Assembly: GCF_016859285.1 (NCBI RefSeq)
Contig: NC_053400.1
Coordinates: 34,413,001-34,477,000 of the forward strand
From: Xiphias gladius
Taxonomy: Eukaryota > Chordata > Actinopteri > Istiophoriformes > Xiphiidae
Reading direction: 5' to 3'
Length of the DNA stretch: 64,000 bases
Position 1 is the stretch's first letter, and each line of letters starts with the position of its first letter. Below are positions 34,038 to 43,948 of the stretch, one piece after another. Below the pieces are notes generated by a model. It was not told the origin of the DNA, did no database searches, and saw only the letters and a program-made list of their open reading frames with translations. The position numbers and the translations under genes are program-made.

Positions 34038-37000
34038 ATGTTACCGAAGACTCGCCTGGGGAAGCGCTCTCCGCTCGGTGCGTTGGTGAACTCCAGCTGC
34101 CCGGCGGCAGGGGCGCACGCAAACCTGGAGACGGGGGAGGACGGCGCCACCGTGGCGACGGCGGCAGGGCAACAGCCCGTGAGCAGAGTCAAAGGTCACC
34201 CTGGACTGAAGGTGAGAGGAGGAAACATTCGGAGACTGAAAATCCCAGCGTCAAGTTTCAGTTCCTCCGAAGGAGCGATGAAGGAAACCCCCCCGGGAAA
34301 AGACAGTTTTCCCTGACTGACAGGTGTCTATCACACTGAGCCGAGGTGTTTCCTCTCTCTCTCTCTCAGGTGTATTTTCAGTGTGGAGGAGGGGGTGAAT
34401 CTCCAGGTGTGGGGGATCAGAGTGACGTTTCTGTCTGGTCTTCATCTCATCCCTCCTCCTCCTCCTCAGTGCCTCCGTCCAGCAGCAGATCTGTCTCGTC
34501 CTGCATCGACGTGCCCAGGAGGTCAGACATCTTCTCCGTCTGTGTTTTGACGCATCTCCTCGTACGTTCCAGGTGAATAGGTTCTAACTCCAGTCACCTC
34601 CTCTCCCTGTTTTCCTCTCGTCCCGCAGCCAGAGGAGTCCAGAGGAGGTGGATATGGACGAGCTGATGGCAGCCATGGTTCTCAGCAGTTTGTCCTGCAG
34701 CCCTCTGCTGCACGGCTCAGCAAACCCAGACCTCGCAGGTACAACAACAAACGATTCAAAGCGTTTCCGCGCCACAGAGGCAGCATCACCGGCAGTTTGG
34801 TGTAACAGTGTATAAACCATGACAACGTGAGCTTGAGTGCTGGAGTAGCTGCCCACTGAATCGTTGCACAGTGACACGGTGTATTTCTGTGTTTCAGCTC
34901 CTCCGATGGACTGTGGAGGCGGCGAGCTCTCGGACAGCGGCAGCAGCGGCTACTGGAGCGTCGGCCACACCCACGGAAGCCCGGCCCCCTCTCCGCCAAT
35001 CGCAGAGTCCGACGTCAGCCCGGCCACGCCCCCTGACGAGGGGCTGGACATGGAGATGGAGCGGGTGCTGTTCGAAGAGCCGGCGCCGCGGAAACGCAGG
35101 GTGAGCAGGTTTGTCGGTCGTCATAGGGCAAATAAAACTCTCGCACAGGTGAGTGCTGACGGTGTGTTTCCCCCCTGCAGAACTCAGTGAAGGTGGCCTA
35201 CAGGTGTCTGTGGCCCACCTGCGGGAAGGGGCTGACGTCATTGGTGGGAATCAAACGTCACATCAGGACCACACACCTGTGGTAAGACTCGGCTGAGGCA
35301 GACAGCGTCTTCCTCTGATGCCTCTGTTCTTCATCGTCTTCATCACCCGTCTAATAATCCAGAAGTATCTAGTGTGTTCCGGCGATGATCCGACCGAATG
35401 CCGTTGACCTTTGACCTCCCCCCTCACAGCCGCGGTGGTGAACACGAGCGTTGTTCTCGCAGCGAGGAGGATTTTTACTACACCGAGGTCGGCCAGAGGG
35501 ACCATCAGCAGCAGCGTCAGTCTCCTCCACATCCTCTCCCCACTGGCCCCGCCCCCTCCTCCCCCACCTCCTCTTCCCCCTCCTCCCCCTTCTCACCTCC
35601 CAGCCCTCCCCCTCCCTCCCCTCCTTCCCCCCCCTCCTCACCCTGTGCTGCTCTGAGTCGCTCCGCCCCCTCCTCCTCCGGCAGCTTCCGGCAGGTCCAA
35701 TCAGAGCACTCCTACCAGGTAGGGCGGCGCTAATCAACAGTGATTGACAGATATTGTAAGCTGCATAATAATGCTGAGCTATTCAACAGAAAAACACTCG
35801 GTCTCAGCAGCGCCCTGGAGTTTCTCGCCAGACGCACGGTGTTTTCTTGAGCTCACGCTAAACGCATTTCTCTCCTCATTGAACATTTGCAAGGATGATT
35901 CTTTCATAGTTCTGGATGTGAATCGTGCGCTTGAACCTGCAAAATCCAAACAAAATGGAGCCCGGCTCTTAAAAACCCGGCTCTGTAAACTCTGCGGGGT
36001 GACGTTAATAAATGTAAAACCCGTTTGCTTCTGTTTTAACCAGGAAACTGGCTTCATCTTTCTTGTGGATTATTTTGAGCTCTTATGTCTCATTTTGTGT
36101 CGGTTCTTATAGGCTCCGCCTCCCAACCATGTGGTCTCGATGGCAGCTTCCAACACGGCTTCCTGTCGTTGGACGGCCCCGCCCACCACCTGCCACAGCA
36201 GACAGGTAAACATTCACGTCGGTTCTCTCTGGTCCCTGAACCTTCACCCCGACCCTGACCACTTATCTGGGCCTGCTCCTCAGCGTTAGGATCTACCCTC
36301 GACCCCCTTACACACAGGAAGAGCATTTTCAGTCACTTCAGTATTTACTGTAGCGACGTTCAGACCAGGTCTTCTGAGTGACCCGAGTCCCTAGAATCAG
36401 TTCGCTCGGCGAATCGTCGAGGGCTCGATCGGAGCTCCGAATGCGAGCGGCGTATACTCCTCCTGATCCCCGGCTTCTGGGGCGGAGGGGTCACTTTTCT
36501 GTGGCCTGGCTAATCGATAACTCCATTGATCGTTCCGGCTCCAGGCTGAAGTCCTCTCCCACTTCCCTTTGCGCTCCCTCACGGAAGCGTTCCGTGGTCA
36601 GACCTTCTGGAAAGCTGAAATGTGTTCCTGGGGTTTTGTGTCCGTATTCTAAGATTACCGAGGATCTACTGCTCATTACACAGATGAGATGAGATGAGAC
36701 GATACAGACTCCGTTCAGCTTGTCAGCATTCAACGACTACAGCTCCCACGGGGCTTTGACAGCCCTTCTGCTGCTAAAACTCATTGGACATGTAGTTATT
36801 AAATGCTGAAGAACTCCTGTCTCGTAGTCTGTAGCATTTGCAAACTAGATGTTTAGCCGGTGTGTGTGTGTAAAGAGGAGAAAACAACCGGCTGTCGTGA
36901 TAAATAAAAGAAAAGGACAAAAGTCCAGAAAACACTGTGGACACGAGTGAAGTGAAGTGAAACTGTACTTTATTGTTCATGTCCTTGAGAGAAGAGACAT

Positions 37001-38547
37001 TATGGACTTTCCCTGGGAATATTAAGTTAGATTTAACATTTTATATTTATTACTGTACATCCCCTTACGGCCAAATACACCCGTAAACACACTAACACAC
37101 ACACACACTTGTCTAATCCTGTTCTGTTTCTCTCGGCCTGAATCCTGCACAGCAGTCTATTGTTTATTTCCTCCACCAGCCCAGAGGAGCCTGTTAAAAC
37201 TGGTTTCATACAGGAGGGGGGTGAGGAGTGTGTGTGTGTGTGTGTGTGTGTGTGCTCCTCCCTGATGGTTTTCATTCAGCAGGAAAATCCCCTTGGATGG
37301 TTTGCGGTCACATTTTCCATCAATCTGCCACAGTGCAGTGCTGCCACCTGCAGGCCGACAGGGGACACTGCGGCGTGTTTTCTCAGCAGAGAGGACAAAA
37401 CACAAAGGGACATGGAAACGACCGCATCTGTTCAGGCCTCAACAGCTCACAGAATGATGACAACTCTGAACCTTTTCCTTCCGAGCCAAAAGAAAACACC
37501 AGAGAGCGGCGGGGAACAACGAGGGAATGATGGACAACTCGAACAAAAGACCCGCAGTCCTGCGGAGCTGAATCCTGTTTCGCTCTGCAGCAGACTGACT
37601 CTTCTTTCTCCTCCTCAGAGTTTGTCGTTTCGGGTGCGTTCGGTCAGCGTAGGAGAGCAGTGGCTGCAGCACCAGAGCGCCCCCTGCAGGTCAGCATTTA
37701 CATGTACACACACAAACACACCACGTTCCTGTTTTCTCTCAAAAAATCAATTCATTCGTTAACACTTTATAATCCAGGCTGCGATTTACAGCGTAACTTG
37801 AATGAATCTGTATGAATCGGGTCGCAGTGAAACACTGACTGCTTCCGACTGGGACTTAGATGTAGGTTCAGTGGAAGAAAACAAGACTCCGGGGAACAAG
37901 AGGGGAACAGAGGAATAATTGATAGTTTCAGTACGAAAAGTGCAGCCTGTCTGGAATCAGCCCTTACATAACTCCCTGTCCACGTCATAGCAAAACCTTC
38001 GTAATTACCAGTTTCGTAGGTGGCGAAAACATCCAAGCTCTGATGGTGGAAGCGACCATGCAGCAAAGACTTTGTCTCACTGAACAGGTTTAGTACTCAG
38101 TGCCTACTCCGAGGTCTCCCGCTGTCCCGAGGCTTTAGCGTCGTCCCGCACCCGTAAGTCGCTTTTGGACAAATGAAGGGATGTAAATGCAAACCAAAGC
38201 AAACGCAGATCCCTTAACTCAGTCAGGTCTGTTATTCGGTGTAATCAAACCCAGATTTATGGAAATAGTGCGACATGTTTTATTCCTCTCAAAATGATCT
38301 GAGCACTTGAAGGCCAGAGACACGGGAATCTCCCCTACGTGTCGTTTTCATCCTACAGAATCCAAACAGGCAGGGAGTCGTTCTCAGTAATGTCAACAGC
38401 CATGTTAACTGTGTGTGTGTGTGTGTGTGTGTCAGGAGGGCTCGCGGTGAAGCCAAGAAGTGTCGCAAAGTTTACGGCATCGAGCACAGAGATCAGTGGT
38501 GCACGGCCTGCCGCTGGAAGAAAGCCTGCCAGCGCTTCCTCGACTGA
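34038..38547 (+). CDS. slc2a4rg: SLC2A4RG/ZNF395-family zinc-finger and C-clamp transcription factor
   Basis: Nuclear DNA-binding protein; mammalian relatives bind GC-rich promoter elements (GLUT4 enhancer, huntingtin). Coding exons: 34038-34211, 34370-34521, 34629-34738, 34898-35100, 35181-35281, 35430-35718, 36113-36205, 37619-37689 and 38436-38547, all GT-AG and in phase, 434 aa. Landmarks: LGKRSPLGA at 7-15; KVYFQCGG at 58-65, a remnant of the KVY domain; CIDVPRRS near 102-109; [20 protein letters not shown] near 116-135; [12 protein letters not shown] at 206-217, a nuclear-signal-like run; one C2H2 finger (C222, C227, H240, H245); EEDFYYTEV; a Pro/Ser-rich stretch at about 275-325; and a C-terminal C-clamp from 399 (C407, C420, C423, C429) ending KKACQRFLD. 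The start is in the second exon or later and matches the family N-terminus. The C-clamp resembles ZNF395 most, but adjacency to lime1 favours slc2a4rg. The family is certain and the orthologue probable. Confidence 0.88.
35525..35645 (+). repeat. slc2a4rg: CCTCC-rich low-complexity tract inside slc2a4rg exon 6
   Basis: About 120 bp of nearly pure pyrimidine sequence encoding a Pro/Ser run ([17 protein letters not shown]). Likely to slip in replication and vary in length. Family members have a less extreme Pro/Ser-rich linker here. Confidence 0.85.
37228..37254. repeat. (TG)n microsatellite in slc2a4rg intron 7
   Basis: 27 bp of TG dinucleotide. Confidence 0.97.
38410..38432 (+). repeat. slc2a4rg: (TG)n tract forming the last splice acceptor of slc2a4rg
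   Basis: 23 bp of TG run directly into TCAG, the acceptor of the final coding exon at 38436. The usual polypyrimidine tract is replaced by alternating U and G in the RNA. Confidence 0.9.
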
Positions 38548-40628
38548 GCCGAGAGGAGGAGGAGAGGGAGGAAGGGGAGGATGGACAGAGGAGGACTGTT
38601 ACCGAGGAGCTGAGCCTCACCTGGTGGATGTTTTATACTTTCTTATATCTGAAGCCAGAGGTCACTTCTTGTTCTCATTTTTGTACTCTTTCTACATTTG
38701 CTAGAAGCGTCTTTTATATTTTTGAACGTGTATTTTGCAGCTGTTGTCATCTCACAGAACCCGTGTCCTGTCAGTGCTTGCTGATGAAATGATTAGGGGC
38801 AGCTATGATGTGACCTTTGACCCGGTCACCTGTTGACCTTGTAGCAGCTGAGTCCGTTTTTGCACCTGGCCGACTCTCCTCAGGTTATCTTAACAAAACC
38901 AGCCTCTGCGTCAGGATTGACACCTGATATAAACTCTTCAGTCAGTGCTCGGGCCTGGTTCGTTCAGACTGGGGTGTGTTTGATGAACCGGAGGTGGTGG
39001 GTTAGCTTGCTTTGGGCTCAAAGGCCCCGTCGCGCCGACATTTAAAGCTCTGACAACTCCAGCCCCCCGTCCAGGTAACCAGCCCCTGTCAGTGAGCCCC
39101 GCTGTTCGCAGGCTCTCAGACTGATGGAAAAAGGCCAATCATTGCTGGGCGTCTTTATTGAAACCACAAGTTTGTTTTGCTGGTCCCCAGAATTCTGGGA
39201 CCTGTAGTATTAAACCACATTTGCTGTTAACACCAGAAACTACAGGAGGCGCCAAATCAGCCAGGACCGAAACCTTCCAGGTTGCCACTTTAACAAAATG
39301 GATGGAGTGAACTAGCAGCGTTTGGGGCCTCCGGAGGTCTGGGGTCCTGGGGCAGTTGGTGATCCGGCCTTGCCAGTCGAGTTCAAAAGAGCACAGTGAC
39401 TAACCAAATGTTTGTAGTTGAGCTATTGTTCCTCTCTGGCTATAACACAGGCCAGTAACCAACAGCAGGGAGTTAGTAGCCAGTATAATTCATGAAAAAG
39501 ACCATTATTCATATTCATTGGGGCAAAGTCCTTTCCAGCAATCTCGACAGTAAACAAAAACATTCTTTCTCATAGCCTCAATAATATGTAAATGTGACCC
39601 TCCGGGCTCCAGTAACAGGCAGCATTTGTTTTTACTGACCTCAGAGCTGACGCTAATGCTAGCCATCTGTTTCAGCACCGAAGAGTCGACTTCATAAACC
39701 CCGAGGCAGTGGAGGAAGGAAGTGTGGGTCGGCCCAGAGCTGCTGTCCAAAAAAACTGAACACATTTGTTTGATAAAAAACAAGGTCTTACGGAGTCCCA
39801 TTGGTGGATCGATCTGCAGTTTGTAGATTACCAACTGGCTCAGGATCAGCTGGCCCCCGACACACCAAACCAGCCCGGCCTCCGTTGGGATTTTGCGGCT
39901 GACCTTTGGAAGTAGCTTTTCGGGCGTTTTCGCACGTTGGCACCACTCGGCCCCTGTCTGAAGCTGGTTCCAGTTAATCAGTGATTTCAGTGGTTTCTTC
40001 ACTATTTTACACGCCAGTATCAGTTTGCTAGTCTGGGCTGGTTTGACTCAGACTGCGAAACGGCTGTATAATGTCTACCGTGGCTGCGCAGGAAAACTAA
40101 CCCTGCGGACGTCACGGTGACGTTCTCGGGGGGGTCTCAGCCCACAACTTGATCAACTTGTTCAGGCATCGGCGTCACTGAGGAGCAAATCAAACTAAGA
40201 CGGATCCCTCATTGTCTTAATCTCGCGGCCCTGGTCTTGTAGATACCCGGTGTCAAAATCTCCTCATCTCTTAGTCTTCGTTCTCACATTGTGCATATTC
40301 CTAAGTAAAGTTGTGTTTCCAAACTGATTGGAAGTACTTGACGCCAAGACGACCTCGAGCCAGTTAGTATTGTTACAGCACTGGACAAGCTGCCATGTTT
40401 AATACAACCAATACCCCAGTTCCACTGGGAGAGATGTAGATTCAGTGTTTTTAGGAGTTTGGCCCATACTGGGGACTAAAGTCAGGAAGTCTTCGTCTCT
40501 GTAGCTTCAATTGTGACCAATGTTTTATAAATCTGTGTCATCAAGAGTCCCCCAAATGTTCTTTAAGTGCAACACTCAATGCACTGATATTCTCTGGTTA
40601 TATTGAAGAGTGACTGTTTATTTTGTTG

Positions 40629-40634
40629 AATAAA
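40629..40634 (+). terminator. slc2a4rg: candidate polyadenylation signal of slc2a4rg
   Basis: AATAAA followed within 20 bp by a T/G-rich stretch (TTCTTGTTGGTGTTTG), a good cleavage context, giving a 3' UTR of about 2.1 kb. A second strong candidate is TAATAAACTGG near 41356 with TTTGGCTTTGGTCTG downstream, giving about 2.8 kb. Confidence 0.45.
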
Positions 40635-41559
40635 GTTTCTTGTTGGTGTTTGCAGCTGAAGGCGACGATGAAAAGGACGACGATCAGTCGTCCTTCGTCG
40701 GCACCGGGTTTTCGTGTCAGTGTTACTGTGTCGGGGCCCTTAAAACTGCTCCACAGACACCGAACTCTGCAATAATTCACACCAACTTTTATTTCAAAGC
40801 CATCAATCATTTCATAATATCAGGTGTCAAAATCTTCAAATCTCTCCTGTCTTGTTACCTCCTCGGCAACGCCACGAAATAAAAGATAATTATCATAAAC
40901 TTCACTGTAAATATCACCTTCACTCTGCTCCTCTTTTCATTTCCCTTCAGTCCTTTCTTCACGTGAGCTTCAGTTCAGTTTTTTATTTATTTTGGAAACA
41001 GAAGCCATTTCCACTCCTCTCTGATGAAACCACACGCAGTGTTAATCAACGTCCGTTTAATTACAAATAAAAGGACACAAAAACACAGTGTTTTACACTG
41101 AAGCATATATATTTTATTATATCGACATTTTCCTGGTGTGTATATAAATATATACTGGGCCCATATATCCAATAATGTCCTGAGATCCTGAAGCCTTTTA
41201 AACAGGTTTATTTGCAGTAAACTGAGACAAAAGTTTGTATTTATATTCTATAAGTCCTGTTTGTTTATGAGCAAGAAACGTAAATGTTTATCGTTGTAAT
41301 GGTTTCATTTTAAGATGAACTCTTTTATACATGATGTGAAATCCTGATGTTGTTATAATAAACTGGAGAAGCTAATAACTTTGGCTTTGGTCTGTCTTTA
41401 CCTCATGGCTCTAATATCATCTCAGTGTTATCTGAGGGTCAGTTGAGAATTAGTAGACGCTGTATAGGGACACACGATCCTACAATGCAACAGAAATAGT
41501 AGTTTATAACCAGTGGTCACTAACCAAGATTTATCTGCCATCATGCACTGTAAAGACAG

Positions 41560-42160
41560 AAAACAAGACCAGTTCCAAACCTAGTACATAGCTGGACCTT
41601 TACCTGTTTACTTCTCTCCTACTCTCTGTGCTCACATATACAGTGTTTTAATGCAGCTGAATTCCCAATGAAGCTGTTCTCATCTACGTTTTACTGTATC
41701 TGTTGTCAGACGACGGAACGAGTATGAAACAGTGACGAAAACGTGGCCCATTGAGACGACATGTTAACCAGCAGTCACTTCCAAGACATTTCCAAGCTGC
41801 TGCTCTGCTGCTGAAATCCTGGTTTCATAACCACGACGTCGTCTGAGAGAATCACCAGACACATGAGTTAAAGACGACGGCTGATCTGTGATTTCAGGTG
41901 TATTTACCTGTAAAATGATCGGTCAGAGAGAACGTCTGAAGCTCATTCAGGTCTGTGTAAGCTGCCGTGGTGTCAGTTGAATGAGACGCTTAGAGACGTG
42001 TTGCCTGCGAAGGGAAAGCCTGTCCTCGCGCTCGCCGGGCAACGCTGGTGACTCTCTTCTACGCAAAGTAGCTAAGGTTTGTCCAGAAAGTCACTACATT
42101 TGTCGTCAGGTCCCTTTGTGAAAAGGGTCTGAAAAGTCGGTAAATCTAGCAACAAAGGTG
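41560..42160 (-). mobile_element. 600-bp dispersed repeat, copy 1
   Basis: Colinear, in reverse complement, with 61975-62575. Shared landmarks here: CTGGACCTTTACCTGTTT, GTGCTCACATATACAGTGTT, CTGAATTCCCAATGAAG, TTGTCAGACGACGGAAC, GTGGCCCATTGAGA, CATGTTAACCAGCAG, GACGTCGTCTGAGAGAATCA, GTATTTACCTGTAAAAT, CAGAGAGAACGTCTGAAGCT and AAAAGTCGGTAAATCTAGC. Outside these limits the two copies stop matching, which defines the ends. There is no coding potential. Confidence 0.8.
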
Positions 42161-42496
42161 CTAATTTGGTTCATCAACTAATCGAGTAATCACCCAATTG
42201 TAGGAGGTCTAGTGGAACTGATTTCGGACACAGCCATAGACTTAAGAAATCTACTTCCATGATACAGATTGGTTCAAAATCTCTGAACTCTGGGCTCCAA
42301 CTGGCAGTTTAGTTTCATTGTCAGATTATGTATCCATGATTTTATTGACTCGATAAAAGTTACTTAGTTCCCAGAGTCTCGAGTGATTCCTGATTATTCA
42401 GCCTTAACAGACCAATCAACAGTCCAAAACATAAAGATTAACAATCAAAAGCAGTAACTCCTCAGTACAGAGCCTCCGTGTGTTTTAAATAAAGTT

Positions 42497-42502
42497 TTTA
42501 TT
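42497..42502 (-). terminator. gtf2a2: polyadenylation signal of gtf2a2
   Basis: TTTATT on the plus strand (AATAAA on the minus strand), about 940 bp after the gtf2a2 stop codon. The (CA)n tract at 42603-42669 would lie in the 3' UTR. Confidence 0.4.
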
Positions 42503-42601
42503 AAAGATGATCCAGCTCAATTATAACAGCAAACTGAACACAAACTCCTGTAAACTGATAGTAAAAACAAACTGCTGAAAGTACAGTGACTGGTCCACTC
42601 T

Positions 42602-42602
<1 letters not shown>

Positions 42603-42669
<67 letters not shown>
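42603..42669. repeat. (CA)n microsatellite
   Basis: 67 bp of uninterrupted CA dinucleotide, probably within the gtf2a2 3' UTR. Confidence 0.98.
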
Positions 42670-42670
<1 letters not shown>

Positions 42671-43438
42671 AGTTCTCAGCTGTGACTCTGCTGTAATAAA
42701 TTATATGTACAGTCCAGGTCCATCTATGGCTCCAACCGACACCGACACACATGAGAAGAGTTGTCACTCTGCAGCGTTGGAGCCGGAGTCTATAGAGAGA
42801 AAATCAAAAATAATGTTAATCAGAGGAAAAAAAACGGTCGAGAAGAAGAAAGAACAAACGGAAAAATGCTATTTGACGTTCACTGGGAACCATTCAACCA
42901 TTCACTCGCACAAACACACAGCTTATGATATTCTGTCTCTAGCTGGCAGAGTTTCTAGCACCTAATCTCACAGCGCCACACTCGGTTTCCCGGTTCCTGG
43001 TGGCAACACCTTTTTCTCATGCTGTTTAGTGGCGACTGGCAAACAGCTATTAGGGGAACGGCTGCCACCTTCTGGTGGTAGCAATGTATTACTTACTACC
43101 AGACGGACAAGACGGTAGTTGCATAAGCTATTTGATTTTTTTTATAATTTAATGACAATTTGAAAATTCGAAAGCCATGACCAATCCCTAGAATATGGTT
43201 TATGGAGAAAATGTGAATCAATTAAATACAATCAAAGGGCATGGTACTTCATTACAGCGATGCAATAATATTAATTAAATGATCTGTAACATCATCAAAT
43301 ACAATCAGAGTTACTATATATCCGCTTCCAGTGCGACAGGTGTATGACCACCTGACGGAGCCTGTCACATCACAGCACAAACATTGAAACTGACAGGTGT
43401 GTCAGTGTGAAATATGAAATGTGTTAATTTTATACTTA

Positions 43439-43873
43439 TCATTTATCAGTTTTGTTCTGGGTCGACTCGCTCTTTCCGTCGCAGGCGACAATCTTGACCT
43501 TGTCGACCTTGACCAGGTCGGTCACCTCTCTGAACTCCACATCGTTCAGAACAAACGTCCACACGTTGTCACAGAACCTGTAGGTGTTCAGAGAGCCCTG
43601 GAGGACGGGTACACGACAACAACTGAGACACTGCACACAGACAGAGGTTAACTCTACGCTGCAAACATTTCATCGACCCAGGGGTTGGCGGCAGGTCTAT
43701 TTCCTTCGGGGGAACACTCGGACCATATTTACTTTTATAATTATGCAACCTGGAAGCTGTGTTTGTAAACTAGGCGTTATAGAATGATTGTCCGTACAAA
43801 ATCCTAAACCAAATCCAGGATGTATTTATTCCAACCTACTGTTGTGGCTGAATGGTGTGTGTGTCTGTCTGTG

Positions 43874-43948
<75 letters not shown>

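Larger units (their letters stand above)
38548..42496. other. slc2a4rg 3' UTR and convergent intergenic region
   Basis: No coding exon recognised. Candidate slc2a4rg polyadenylation signals lie at 40629-40634, 40873-40880 and about 41356-41361. The minus strand carries an unexplained 165-codon open frame at 39505-40002. One copy of a 600-bp dispersed repeat occupies 41560-42160. The gtf2a2 3' end lies at about 42480. Confidence 0.5.

Noticed and set aside
37160-37762. 200-codon open frame, plus strand
   Set aside because: It runs across a TG repeat (poly Cys-Val) and the acceptor of slc2a4rg exon 8 in the wrong frame. No recognisable domain.
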